Shown here one piece after another: positions 8,425 to 17,138 of a stretch of DNA of 64,000 bases (the stretch's first letter is position 1; each line of letters begins with the position of its first letter). Made by a program: the position numbers and the translations under genes. The notes beneath the pieces are model-generated. The model was given only the letters and a program-made list of their open reading frames with translations, was not told the origin of the DNA and did no database searches. Source of the stretch: Segatella hominis (GTDB lineage: Bacteria > Bacteroidota > Bacteroidia > Bacteroidales > Bacteroidaceae); the NCBI RefSeq assembly GCF_019249725.2, contig NZ_CP137559.1:2501501-2565500 (forward strand), given 5' to 3'.

Positions 8425-10644
8425 TTACAGCTCTATCGGAACCACTATCTTTATGCTGAAGTTGCGCCCCATGTTGTAAACGCCTCTTCTGCCTGTAACC
8501 TGGTTTACGTCAAGATACTTCAGACGGCTCAGGTGGTTCTGGTAAGCACGGTTGGTAAGGTTCTCGCCCGAAAGATAGAGCGAGAGAAGGCGCTTGCCGT
8601 GAAGCTTCACGTCGGTACCGGCATACATATTTAATAATGTGTAGGATGGCGTGGCGGTCTCCGTATCGTTGGCTGCGAAATAATGGTTCTGGCGGAGATT
8701 GCAATCCATCTGTAGCTTTACGAAGAGATGGTCGAAAGTCTTGCCGTCGCAGACAAACTCATACCTTACATCCGAAACCCAGCGAGGAGCTGGGGTGAAT
8801 GGCAGATACTTTGATTCGGATGGCTGATGCAACTGTACGGAGTTGACATACGAGAAGGTGTTGCCAATATGCAGATGCTCCACAAGGTGGATGTCGATGC
8901 TCGCCTCACCACCCAGAATGCGGGCGTCGCCCGAAGTAAACTGATAGGCTGGCGTGTCGTCGATGAGGATAGGCTGATTGTTCTCATCCGCCAACTTCTC
9001 GCTATAGATGTAATGGTTGATGCGATTGGCAAACAGCGAGAGTTCTGCCGAAATGATAGGCGAAGAATAATCCAGACCAAGGTCGAATTGCCAGCTGTTT
9101 TCCGGCTTCAGACCGGTATTTCCCAATTCGAATCGTTGGGTTCCCTCGTGCACACCGTTAGATGCTAATTCGCTGATGTTTGGAGCACGGAATCCTCTTG
9201 CCAGGTTCAGCTTCAGATTGAAATCGGGCAGGATTTCGTAAGCCAAGCCGATGCTTCCGGTTACTCCCTCAAAGCTGCGCTTAAAGGCTTGAAAACGGAA
9301 TGAATCATTCGATTCAGAACGATGCGATTCTGCATCATTCTCTTCTCTCAAAGCCTCGCTGTGCAGATGGCGATGATCGTATCTGATGCCGCCGCTCAGG
9401 TTCAGTTTGCCTATCTCCTTGCTCACCGTGGCAAATACACCATAATCGAAGAGATGATAGGCTGGAATCAGAAATTCAGAACCTTTATTAATCGACTGCT
9501 GCCACATGCCGTTGACACCTGTTGAGAACTTCCATCCATTCATTTCCGGCGAGAGATAATGCAGGTCGTAATTCACGGTATGGAGCATGAAGTCGAGTCC
9601 GCATTCCTTCGGATTCTCTTCCTCCTCAAACTCCTGACGGCGGTTCTGCTGATACCCCAGGAGGAACTTCAGATTGCCGTCGCCCAGGAACCAGGAATTA
9701 TCAAGTACAGCCTTGTAATGATGAATCTGCTGATAAGGCATCGGTTTGCCGTAACTCTTGGCATCGTAGCCTTCCGGAATTTCCAGTTCGCCCGTTTTCT
9801 CATCTCTTTCTCCCTCTACGATGCCCGGAGTGAAATGATAATAATCGAGTGTGAGATGCGAATGACCCTGGCGGTAGTTCCAGCCTAGAAGCTGCGAGAA
9901 TGCCTGCTCTCTGAGTGATGAACCGAATACATAACCATCGTATTTGTTCTTGTAGGCATGCGCCATCTTTCCGCTGTAGCGGGTGTTCCATACAAATCCG
10001 CCCTGGTTGCCGGCAAAGTTGAGCGAATAATCGAAAAGTCCGTTGTTGGTTTGATAACCGGTAGAGAAATTTGCTCTCATGTCGCCTTTGGCAAGCGTTG
10101 GAGCAGAATGGAAGATGAGGACGCCAGCCATCGCATCCGAGCCATACATGAGGCTTGCCGGACCTTTCAGAATCTCTACGGAATGCACCGAAGCGGGGTC
10201 AATTTCTATTCCGTGTTCATCGCCCCATTGCTGCCCTTCCTGTCTGATTCCATCGTTCACCACGACCACGCGGTTATAGCCCAGGCCACGGATCACGGGC
10301 TTGGAAATGCCGCTTCCCGTGGTAATCTGCGAAACGCCTGGCTGGTGGGCGATGGCGTCGATGATGTTGGTAGAAGGTTGCATCTCGAGTTGTTTGGCAG
10401 AAACGAAGGAGATGGGTGCGGGCGATTGCTTCAGTTTCTGGCTGCCCGTCAAGCCTGTTACCACCACTTCGTTCAGTTTCACGCTCGATTCCGTCAGCGG
10501 CTGGTGTCTGGTAGAATCGTTTGCCTCTTCTTCATGAATGTTTGCGTCCTTCTTATCATGATTTGCTCTGTTTATAGCCATAGCAGGGGCTGTTGCCGAT
10601 GAGCACAGACTCATCAGCAATATTGCTTTCAATATTGTTCTCAT
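8425..10644 (-). CDS. TonB-dependent outer-membrane receptor, probably for a metal or metal complex
   Basis: A signal peptide (MRTILKAILLMSLCSSATAPAMA) is followed by a short His/Asp/Glu-rich segment and a TonB-box-like stretch (VKLNEVVVTGL). The plug domain contains PVIRGLGYNRVVVVNDGIRQ, GQQWGDEHGIEIDP and VEILKGPASLMYGSDAMAG. A 22-strand-type barrel ends in an aromatic-poor C-terminus (NFSIKIVVPIEL). The length of 739 residues is normal for siderophore, heme or metal receptors and is shorter than SusC. A loop near residue 430 is rich in His, Glu and Ser (YDHRHLHSEALREEN), as seen in some metal receptors. The His/Cys-rich small protein encoded upstream supports metal traffic. The substrate is inferred, not proved. 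Confidence 0.9.
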   Translation of the reverse strand: MRTILKAILLMSLCSSATAPAMAINRANHDKKDANIHEEEANDSTRHQPLTESSVKLNEVVVTGLTGSQKLKQSPAPISFVSAKQLEMQPSTNIIDAIAHQPGVSQITTGSGISKPVIRGLGYNRVVVVNDGIRQEGQQWGDEHGIEIDPASVHSVEILKGPASLMYGSDAMAGVLIFHSAPTLAKGDMRANFSTGYQTNNGLFDYSLNFAGNQGGFVWNTRYSGKMAHAYKNKYDGYVFGSSLREQAFSQLLGWNYRQGHSHLTLDYYHFTPGIVEGERDEKTGELEIPEGYDAKSYGKPMPYQQIHHYKAVLDNSWFLGDGNLKFLLGYQQNRRQEFEEEENPKECGLDFMLHTVNYDLHYLSPEMNGWKFSTGVNGMWQQSINKGSEFLIPAYHLFDYGVFATVSKEIGKLNLSGGIRYDHRHLHSEALREENDAESHRSESNDSFRFQAFKRSFEGVTGSIGLAYEILPDFNLKLNLARGFRAPNISELASNGVHEGTQRFELGNTGLKPENSWQFDLGLDYSSPIISAELSLFANRINHYIYSEKLADENNQPILIDDTPAYQFTSGDARILGGEASIDIHLVEHLHIGNTFSYVNSVQLHQPSESKYLPFTPAPRWVSDVRYEFVCDGKTFDHLFVKLQMDCNLRQNHYFAANDTETATPSYTLLNMYAGTDVKLHGKRLLSLYLSGENLTNRAYQNHLSRLKYLDVNQVTGRRGVYNMGRNFSIKIVVPIEL

Positions 10645-10680
10645 TATTTATTTTTATTACCTTATTTTATTCTTTTTCCT

Positions 10681-10854
10681 ATCGATTAGAGATAAATCAT
10701 CTGGGATTCATCGCGCAGAGCCTATTCACCTGCAACTAATCATATAGAGACTATTCAGCTGGGATAAATCGTATAGAAACAATCCTGCTGAGATTCATCG
10801 TTTAGAGATAAATCTTCCGGGATTCATCGTTTAGATACAATCAATCCTTTAGAA
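10681..10854. repeat. Tandem array: six degenerate units of exactly 29 bp
   Basis: Units begin at 10681, 10710, 10739, 10768, 10797 and 10826, always 29 bp apart. Each starts with ATCG or ATCA, then a TTAGAGA/ATAGAAA block, and most carry TGGGATTC or GAGATTC near the end. The array fills most of the 219-bp gap between the small His/Cys-rich gene and the receptor gene, on the upstream side of the receptor start. Because 29 is not a multiple of three, a coding role is unlikely. It could be a ladder of operator sites or a structured leader. Confidence 0.85.
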
Positions 10855-10863
10855 GAAAAACAA

Positions 10864-11229
10864 TTAGTGAAAAAGATAATAAGGTGGAGCACGGGTAGAT
10901 TTTACCCCCTTCGCCCTACACAAGCAAGGAGAGCAGTAGGCATGGCGAGGGGAAAGATGGAGCACGGCGATGGCAACCCAAACCACGAGGGATGGAGCCA
11001 GATAAGGAGTGCTTTGCAATTGGCAGAGCACACAGTCGTGCATGGTATTCTGCAGAGCTATCAGATGCCCGTCGTGATGAATATGATGGGCGCAATCTGC
11101 ACAATAGAAACCAGCCTGACTTCCCTGCGCTTCCCCATGATGGTGAAACGTAACGACCAACAGCATCGGTATATAAACCAATAACAACAGCCAGGAAATT
11201 CTGATTCTCTTATGCGTTATCCTCTGCAT
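10864..11229 (-). CDS. Small membrane-anchored His/Cys-rich protein next to the TonB receptor
   Basis: The 121-residue product has one N-terminal hydrophobic segment (SWLLLLVYIPMLLVVTF, about residues 13-29). A compact cluster of potential metal ligands follows: HHHGE, then CADCAHHIHHDGH, then HDCVLCQL. A second hydrophobic stretch (VVWVAIAVLHLSP) comes after it. The order (membrane helix, HHH, CxxC, HHxHH, CxxC) resembles short proteins often found directly upstream of metal receptors in Bacteroidetes. No enzymatic motif is present. It is on the same strand as the receptor and upstream of it, with the 29-bp array between. A role in metal sensing or handing-over is an inference. Confidence 0.7.
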   Translation of the reverse strand: MQRITHKRIRISWLLLLVYIPMLLVVTFHHHGEAQGSQAGFYCADCAHHIHHDGHLIALQNTMHDCVLCQLQSTPYLAPSLVVWVAIAVLHLSPRHAYCSPCLCRAKGVKSTRAPPYYLFH

Positions 11230-11311
11230 TTATCTACAGTATCTGTTTTTATTTGCAAATTTAATCATTTCTGTCGGGATTATTCTTAGGATTCCGATAT
11301 TTTAACGAAGA

Positions 11312-12637
11312 TTATTTGTTTTTCAGCAGGAAAGCCATGTAGAGGGGAAGAATGAGTGTTTGTGGGGCTGTTCCCACATTTACATCTCCCAGTTTGATGG
11401 CTTGAGATACGTGATACTTTTCGGGGTTCGAAAGGATGGTCTTGGCACTTTTAATATTTCCGTTGCTTGCCTTTACTTCTACCAGCGTGCATCCGTCTTC
11501 GTATCTTGTAACAAAGTCGATTTCCAAACCCGAGTCCTTGCGGAAATAATAGAGCTTGCGATTCATCTTGCCAAAAATGTCGGCCACCAGATTTTCAAAG
11601 ATGGCTCCCTTGTATCCATAGAGATTGCCTTGCAGAATGTCAGCTGCCGTTCCTGGTTCGAGCATACTGATGAAAAGCCCTGTATCTGCCATGTAAACTT
11701 TAAACTGGTCGGGAATGGAGTTGCCATCAAGTGGAAGTTCGGGCGCTGACAGGTTGTAGCAACGGCGGATAATGCCAGCATCTTCTATCCATTGCAAACT
11801 GCCCTGATAGTCACGTCCTCTTCCGTTGGATCGTACTGTGGCGTATGCGAATTTCTTGTTTTCCTTACTCAGTTGACGTGGAATTGACTCGAAGCATTCT
11901 CTGATTCTCGACTTGTCTGCTTGTGGAGCATATTTCAGCATATCTACTTTGTATTCTTCGATGATGGCTTGCTGCATCCGTAGCACGTTTTGCATATTAT
12001 GAGTTTCCATAAATACGCTCACGGCTCTTGGCATTCCGCCAACAATGCAATATTGCAGCAGCAGTTGGCGCATTCTTTCGTGGATGGCTTCTTGTACTGG
12101 AGTCTTTTCTTCCAGGCAGCGATGCAGGTAGTCGATGGTTATTTTCTTAATGCCATTTGCCCAAAGCCATTCCTCAAAATCCATTGGATACATGTCTATG
12201 ATAGTCTCGTAACCAACAGGAATTGGAGCCTCTGACGAAGCATTGGTATGGTAACCGCTGACTCCCAGCAGGGAACCCGTACCGATGACATCGTATCTGC
12301 CATCAGTCTTGAAGAATTTCAAGGCTGTGCGAGCACGTGGACATTCCTGTATCTCGTCAAAGATGATACAGGTTTTGCCCGATACGAAATTGGCATCAGG
12401 TATTAAGGTAGAAAGTGTCATGCAGAGAAGATCGATGTCCAGGCCACCATCAAATACCGACTTGTATTCTGGGTGCTGGAAAAAGTCAATATACACAACA
12501 TGCTCATAATTCTTATGGGCAAAATCGAGTACAGAGAATGTCTTTCCGCATTGGCGACATCCTTTGATGATGAGAGGCATTTTGTGCTCATCACTTTTCC
12601 ATTCTTTGAGATATTTCTCGATTTTTCGTTTAAACAT
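11312..12637 (-). CDS. AAA ATPase with C-terminal DUF4143 domain (first of three in the window)
   Basis: An AAA_14 ATPase domain (Walker A GCRQCGKT at about residues 26-33, Walker B IIFDEIQECPRARTALKFF, sensor IGTGSLLG) is followed by a helical region and DUF4143. The C-terminus contains GLEIDFVTRYEDG and TLVEVKASNG, that is an E-x-D ... E-V-K pattern like the PD-(D/E)xK nuclease fold. Members of this large family are common in Bacteroidetes and archaea; their role is largely unknown. The gene is monocistronic and its promoter is overlain by the repeat arrays at 12678-12776 and 12785-12837. The other two copies, at 17239-18522 and 38034-39407, are clearly different proteins and not recent duplicates. 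Confidence 0.92.
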   Translation of the reverse strand: MFKRKIEKYLKEWKSDEHKMPLIIKGCRQCGKTFSVLDFAHKNYEHVVYIDFFQHPEYKSVFDGGLDIDLLCMTLSTLIPDANFVSGKTCIIFDEIQECPRARTALKFFKTDGRYDVIGTGSLLGVSGYHTNASSEAPIPVGYETIIDMYPMDFEEWLWANGIKKITIDYLHRCLEEKTPVQEAIHERMRQLLLQYCIVGGMPRAVSVFMETHNMQNVLRMQQAIIEEYKVDMLKYAPQADKSRIRECFESIPRQLSKENKKFAYATVRSNGRGRDYQGSLQWIEDAGIIRRCYNLSAPELPLDGNSIPDQFKVYMADTGLFISMLEPGTAADILQGNLYGYKGAIFENLVADIFGKMNRKLYYFRKDSGLEIDFVTRYEDGCTLVEVKASNGNIKSAKTILSNPEKYHVSQAIKLGDVNVGTAPQTLILPLYMAFLLKNK

Positions 12638-12677
12638 CTGTTTTCTAATGATTTATGATGTATTACTCTTAATGCTG

Positions 12678-12776
12678 TGCACGTTTTCCAAGGGACTTTT
12701 CTTGAATTCATGCACGTTTTTCAAGGGACTTTTTGCTCTTTTCTGCCACTTTTTCAAGGGACTTTCGGTTGCAAAG
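12678..12776 (-). repeat. Three 33-bp direct repeats in the leader of the first AAA ATPase gene
   Basis: Units begin at 12678, 12711 and 12744, exactly 33 bp apart. The shared part is TGCACGTTTT, then C/TCAAGGGACTTTT; the rest of each unit diverges. Read on the gene strand, the core is AAAAGTCCCTTGAAAAACG. The array starts at the -7 box (12772-12779, minus strand) and runs toward the ATPase start codon at 12637, so it would lie mostly within the transcribed leader. Confidence 0.85.
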
Positions 12777-12779
12777 ATA
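12772..12779 (-). promoter_or_regulatory. -7 box (TATCTTTG) of the first AAA ATPase gene
   Basis: On the minus strand the sequence reads TATCTTTGC, a match to the Bacteroidetes TAnnTTTG box, about 135 bp before the ATPase start codon. Palindromic 33-bp-spaced repeats lie 6 bp upstream over the -33 region, and the CAAGGGACTTTT repeats lie downstream. Confidence 0.65.
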
Positions 12780-12784
12780 CAAAA

Positions 12785-12837
12785 TTTCCTTTTAAAAGGG
12801 AAAGAAAACGGCAATTATTTCTTTTTTAAAAGGAAAG
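12785..12837. repeat. Pair of palindromic 20-mers spaced 33 bp, upstream of the AAA ATPase promoter
   Basis: Two near-palindromes of the form TTTCCTTTTAAAAGGAAAG occupy 12785-12804 and 12818-12837, a spacing of 33 bp. The spacer contains AAAACGGCAATTA. A nearly identical pair, including the same spacer and the same 6-bp distance to a minus-strand -7 box, is found at 17152-17204. The pair lies between the divergent promoters of the ATPase gene (minus) and the receptor operon (plus), so it could affect both. Confidence 0.8.
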
Positions 12838-12864
12838 TTTTTCCTTTCTCTCCTATTATTTTTG

Positions 12865-12872
12865 TACTTTTG
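12865..12872 (+). promoter_or_regulatory. -7 box (TACTTTTG) of the receptor/sigma/FecR operon
   Basis: TACTTTTGC matches the Bacteroidetes TAnnTTTG box and lies 83 bp before the chosen receptor start at 12955. The position rules out the farther upstream TTG at 12862 as translation start, because that codon would lie upstream of the expected transcription start. Confidence 0.6.
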
Positions 12873-12954
12873 CAACATTGTTTTAAAAATAGGCGTACCC
12901 GATTCCAGGGGGATGTTGTATTATGAACAAAGTAGAATCATAAAAACAAGAAAA

Positions 12955-15510
12955 ATGATGAAAAGAACGACTTCCCTTATACTATGTCTTGTCTTGAGCA
13001 TTTCCCTATTTGCTCAAAGCAGAGGTGTGACCTTTCAGGTGCATAACGAAACGCTTACTTCCGTGTTGAAGAAGATTGAAAAGGCGGGCGAGAAGAATAT
13101 CCTCTTTGCCTATCAGGCTACCAATCAATATCGCGTTACTGCCAATATCCAGGCTAAGCGACAGAAGGAAGCCCTGGAGATGGTGCTGCAAGGGAAACCT
13201 TTCTCCTTCGTAGAGCACAATACCTATTTTGCCGTTCAATACACGGGCAAGACGACCCGGGTGGAACAGATCAAGGGCCGCGTGGTGGATGAGCACCAGC
13301 AGCCTCTGCCTTTCGCCAACGTGGTGTTGATTTCCTCCGTCAGCAAGGCTTATGTGGCCGGTTGCGTAACGGCAGAGGATGGAAGCTTCGTGCTTCCTTA
13401 TGCCGATAAGGATGTGATGCTGAAGGTTTCGTTTGTGGGCTATAAGTCGCAGACCCTGGCCTGCAAGCCTACCATGCATATCGGTCTGCATCCCGACACC
13501 CAGCAGCTGAAGGCGGTAACCATCAAGAGTACCCGCCCCAATGTGGTGTACAAGGACGGTGCCTTCACCACCCTGGTATCAGGTACCATCCTGGGCGAAC
13601 TGGGCTCTGCCGAAGATATGATCAGCCAGTTGCCCTTCGTTTCGGGTGAAGCAGGCAGTTGGGAAATCATCGGTCGTGGAGCGCCCGAAATTTATCTCAA
13701 CGGCAGGAAACTGGAGAATCTGAACGAACTCAAGCGATTGAGCGCCAAGGATATTCTGAAGGCAGAAATCGTTACCGTTCCCGGAGCGCAGTATAGTTCC
13801 AAGACCAATGCGGTAATCCGTCTGCGTGCCGTTCGCAAGCGCGGACAGGGCTTGAGCGGAAGCCTTTATTCTGAATATATGCAGGGCCGTTATTCGCCTC
13901 ATACTTTTGATGATGTGCAGTTGAACTATCGTACGGGCGGACTCGATATCTTCGGCGAAGTGGGAGTGGGATTGAATCGCTCGCACACCACCGCCCATTC
14001 CGAAACCCAGCTCCATACTACCAGCGACTGGGAATTCAACAGCCACAGAACCACGAATGCCAATAGTGGAGATATTCTCCTGAACACGGGATTCAACTAT
14101 GAGATTTCCGAGCAGCAATCGCTGGGTATGCGCTATGAGACAACCAACATGATAGGCAACAACTACACCCACAGCTGGGGAGCTACCGATGTGTGGGAGG
14201 ATGGCAAACTGACGGAAAGCATGGGCGTAGATCTGTTTTCGAAGAGCAAGCCCCATTGGTCGCATAGCGTGAACGCCTATTATAATGGCGATTTCGGCAA
14301 ATGGAACATCAATTTCAATGGCGACTTCTATAATAAGGTGAGCCAGAGGTCCCAGACGGCGATAAACGACGGACAGCTGGATGCGGAATCAGAGAGCAAG
14401 GTGAGGAGTAATCTCTATGCTGCCAAGCTGGTGGTGTCGGGACCATTGTGGAAGGGTAAGCTTTCCTTCGGAACGGAAGAGATGTTTACCAACCGCCACA
14501 ACGACTTCACCCAGAGCGGCTTTTCTGCCGATGCCTTCAATCACATCCGTCAGTCTATCTATGCCGGATTCCTGGAGTATTATCTAAGCATCGGACGCAT
14601 GAATTATGGTGCCGGTTTGCGATACGAATATCAGAAGACCGATTATTACGAGAAGGATGTGCTGCAGGCAGAACAGAGTCCCAGCTACAGGAATTGGATT
14701 CCCTTCCTATCCGTCGGCTACAGCAAGGATAATCTGAATCTTGCCTTCTCCTATCGTCTGAACAAGTACAGTCCTATCTACGTCATGCTTCAGAGCAGCA
14801 TCGACTACGAAAGCAAGTACGAGTACAAGTCCGGTGACCCTCATCTCAAACCTCAGAAGCAGCACAGCTTCAATCTCTCGGGCAATTACAAGTGGCTGTC
14901 GTTCATGGCTTACTACAACTATGTACTTGATATGTACATGACCTGGTACAAGCCTTACGACGAGGTGAACCATCCGAGTGTGCTTTTGGAGACGATGGCT
15001 TCGGTGCCTCATTCCTACTATTGTGGAGCCAATATCCGTGTGGCGCCTTCGTTTGGAATCTGGTATCCTAACCTCACGGCGAGTGTCTACTACAGTCATG
15101 ATAATGTAGATCATCTCAATATCCCCGAGTTTGGCAAAAACCAGCCTCAGTTTACATTCAGCATGAACAACAATCTGAGGCTTCCCCACCGGTGGTTCAT
15201 GAATCTTTCGGGTAATGTCAGCACGAATGCAGAGATGGGAATCGGAAGGAGGAAATGTATGGGCAACATGCAGTTCCGGGGTTCCAAGAATTTCATGAAG
15301 AATGATGCCCTTAAGGTGGTGTTTGTATTGCAAGACCTCTTGCATACAGGATATTATTATTTCGAGGCAAACGGCACGCAGTCGCATCGCACGTTTACCC
15401 GATACGCAGATAATCAGAAAGTTGGCATCTGTGTGAGATACACATTCAATGCAACGAGAAATAAATATAAAGGTAGTGGCGCAGGACAGAGCGAAAGACA
15501 ACGACTTTAA
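12955..15510 (+). CDS. TonB-dependent receptor-like outer-membrane protein with N-terminal STN and carboxypeptidase-regulatory-like domains
   Basis: The start at 12955 gives MMKRTTSLILCLVLSISLFAQ, a clear signal peptide. An STN-like secretin/TonB short domain (TSVLKKIEKAGEKNILFAYQ) follows at about residues 30-95. A CarboxypepD_reg-like beta-sandwich (GRVVDEHQQPLPFANVVLIS to VSFVGYKS) is next, then a plug (EDMISQLPFVSGE, APEIYLNGRKLENLNELKRL) and a large barrel. The STN domain implies signalling to the FecR protein encoded in the same operon, as in FecA-type surface signalling. The receptor is the first gene, before sigma and FecR, the reverse of the usual order in Bacteroidetes, and its last 62 bp overlap the sigma reading frame. 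The ligand is unknown. Confidence 0.9.
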   Translation: MMKRTTSLILCLVLSISLFAQSRGVTFQVHNETLTSVLKKIEKAGEKNILFAYQATNQYRVTANIQAKRQKEALEMVLQGKPFSFVEHNTYFAVQYTGKTTRVEQIKGRVVDEHQQPLPFANVVLISSVSKAYVAGCVTAEDGSFVLPYADKDVMLKVSFVGYKSQTLACKPTMHIGLHPDTQQLKAVTIKSTRPNVVYKDGAFTTLVSGTILGELGSAEDMISQLPFVSGEAGSWEIIGRGAPEIYLNGRKLENLNELKRLSAKDILKAEIVTVPGAQYSSKTNAVIRLRAVRKRGQGLSGSLYSEYMQGRYSPHTFDDVQLNYRTGGLDIFGEVGVGLNRSHTTAHSETQLHTTSDWEFNSHRTTNANSGDILLNTGFNYEISEQQSLGMRYETTNMIGNNYTHSWGATDVWEDGKLTESMGVDLFSKSKPHWSHSVNAYYNGDFGKWNINFNGDFYNKVSQRSQTAINDGQLDAESESKVRSNLYAAKLVVSGPLWKGKLSFGTEEMFTNRHNDFTQSGFSADAFNHIRQSIYAGFLEYYLSIGRMNYGAGLRYEYQKTDYYEKDVLQAEQSPSYRNWIPFLSVGYSKDNLNLAFSYRLNKYSPIYVMLQSSIDYESKYEYKSGDPHLKPQKQHSFNLSGNYKWLSFMAYYNYVLDMYMTWYKPYDEVNHPSVLLETMASVPHSYYCGANIRVAPSFGIWYPNLTASVYYSHDNVDHLNIPEFGKNQPQFTFSMNNNLRLPHRWFMNLSGNVSTNAEMGIGRRKCMGNMQFRGSKNFMKNDALKVVFVLQDLLHTGYYYFEANGTQSHRTFTRYADNQKVGICVRYTFNATRNKYKGSGAGQSERQRL

Positions 15511-15991
15511 GCAGCTATTCCTGGAAATGTATCCTCGATTGGTGCGTTATGCCGTGTCCCTTTTGGGAGACGGCAACGAGGCCCGTGACGTTGTGGGAGA
15601 TGTTTTCGAGAAGGCATGGAACCAATTCTCCTCCTTGCAGATGGAAACAAGGAGGAGCTGGCTCTACGCATCGGTGAGAAATGCCTGCCTCAACTGGCTC
15701 AAGCACCAGCAGGTGGAACAGACCAACGTGGAGGCGCTGATAGAGGCCACCCGGTATGATATGAGTACCCGGTATGAGGAGCACGAGCGCCTGCTGCAAC
15801 AGGCGGAGCAGATAGCGAGGGAGCTGAAGGAACCCACCTGCACGATTCTCCGCCTCTGCTATTTCGAGCATCTCACCTATCAGCAGGCAGCCGACAGGCT
15901 GGGCATCAGTCCCAACACCGTGAAGAAGCATATTTCCAAGGCACTCGCCATCTTGCGCGAGCGAATGAAGCATACAAACATAGAGAATTAG
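15449..15991 (+). CDS. ECF-type RNA polymerase sigma-70 factor
   Basis: The protein has a sigma-70 region 2 (LFLEMYPRLVRYAVSLLGDG to ARDVVGDVFEKAWNQF), a linker, and a region 4 with helix-turn-helix YQQAADRLGISPNTVKKHIS. The length of 180 residues is normal for the Bacteroidetes ECF family that pairs with FecR anti-sigma factors. The ATG at 15449 lies inside the receptor gene, a 62-bp overlap. The next in-frame alternative (GTG 15476) is also inside, and the next ATG would cut into region 2, so the overlap appears real and suggests coupled translation. The FecR gene follows after 11 bp. Confidence 0.92.
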   Translation: MQREINIKVVAQDRAKDNDFKQLFLEMYPRLVRYAVSLLGDGNEARDVVGDVFEKAWNQFSSLQMETRRSWLYASVRNACLNWLKHQQVEQTNVEALIEATRYDMSTRYEEHERLLQQAEQIARELKEPTCTILRLCYFEHLTYQQAADRLGISPNTVKKHISKALAILRERMKHTNIEN

Positions 15992-16002
15992 GAGGAAAAA
16001 TC

Positions 16003-17085
16003 ATGAATAAGAATCAAGATCAAGAACTGGATTATAGAATGGAAGCAGAAAATGCTTCTGATGCCCGACTTATCCAGGTATTCGGGGAAGCCTTGGGCGA
16101 TGAGCCTTCGAAGGAGGAAACGCTGGCGGCTTGGGAAGCCTTCGAGCAGAAGCATATTTCTTCTGAGAAGGAACATCTACAGAAGGCAGAAGATGAATTG
16201 TCTGAGAAAAAGATAGAGGATGAAATCGGAAGGAAAATTGGAGACGAAATCGGAAGGGAAATTGAAGGTGAATCTTCTTCCAGAAAGTTTTCTAAAGCCC
16301 GAATCCTGGCTTGGATTACTGCCTCAGTTGCAGTAGCGGCAAGCCTCTTCCTTTTTATTTTCCGTTCATCCCAAGAGATTTCTCAGCCTACGGAGTTCTC
16401 CATGGAACTTTTCTCGGAGGTCACTTCTCCCAAGCAGGTGGAGCAGACCCTGAGCGATGGCTATTGCGTGGTTTCTACCCCGGCAGCAACCACCACCTTG
16501 GTAACGCTGAGCGATGGCACCAAGGTGAGGCTCAACGCCAATTCTACGCTCGAATATCCTGTGTCTTTCAGCGATACAGAAGTCCGAGAAGTTCATTTGA
16601 AGGGCGAGGCTCATTTTGAGGTAACCAAGAACCCTCATCGTCCTTTTGTGGTAAAGGCGGGCGAGATGCAGACGCAGGTATTAGGCACCATATTCGATGT
16701 GAAAGCCTATCGCAAGGATGCCCCAAAGGTAACCCTGATGCAGGGCAAGGTGAAGGTGAGCAATGCCGATACGGAGGTGGAAATGCGCCCGGGGCAGACC
16801 GCCACGCTCCAGGTGGATAAGATAGTGGTGTCTAAGGCTTCCTCTTCAGCCTCCGATTGGCTGGAAGGCGATTTCGATATGGATCAGGTTACGCTGGCAG
16901 AGGCGATGAGCGACATCGGAGCCTGGTACAACAAGACCGTAGTCTTTCAGTCCCAGGCGAATATGGATAAGCTCATCCACTTCCGCTTCTCCCGCAGGGC
17001 AAGTTTGCAGGAAATCATCACGGCGCTGAACGAGATGGGTGTGGCAAAAGTCAGAATGGAAAAGGGCAAGATCATGGTGCTTTGA
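16003..17085 (+). CDS. FecR-family anti-sigma factor with DUF4974
   Basis: A cytoplasmic N-terminus of about 100 residues ends in a repetitive acidic/basic stretch (IEDEIGRKIGDEIGREIEGE). One membrane helix spans about residues 101-120. The periplasmic FecR domain follows (LVTLSDGTKVRLNANSTLEY, HLKGEAHFEVTKNPHRPFVV, VLGTIFDVKAY, MQGKVKVSN) and then the C-terminal DUF4974/STN-like part (DVTLAEAMSDIGAWYN region, LQEIITALNEMGVAKVRMEK). Such proteins hold the ECF sigma factor at the membrane until the receptor signals. The neighbouring sigma and receptor genes fit a closed regulatory circuit. Confidence 0.93.
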   Translation: MNKNQDQELDYRMEAENASDARLIQVFGEALGDEPSKEETLAAWEAFEQKHISSEKEHLQKAEDELSEKKIEDEIGRKIGDEIGREIEGESSSRKFSKARILAWITASVAVAASLFLFIFRSSQEISQPTEFSMELFSEVTSPKQVEQTLSDGYCVVSTPAATTTLVTLSDGTKVRLNANSTLEYPVSFSDTEVREVHLKGEAHFEVTKNPHRPFVVKAGEMQTQVLGTIFDVKAYRKDAPKVTLMQGKVKVSNADTEVEMRPGQTATLQVDKIVVSKASSSASDWLEGDFDMDQVTLAEAMSDIGAWYNKTVVFQSQANMDKLIHFRFSRRASLQEIITALNEMGVAKVRMEKGKIMVL

Positions 17086-17138
17086 GCCATGGTCTTGCCT
17101 TTTCCTATTCCATCAAAATCGATTCCTACAATCAGCTG

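Noticed and set aside
10681..10854. CRISPR array
   Set aside because: The 29-bp units are contiguous and degenerate, with no unique spacers and no cas genes nearby.
12862..12954. Longer start for the receptor gene at 12862
   Set aside because: That start is a TTG inside the TACTTTTG promoter region; the signal peptide begins at 12955.
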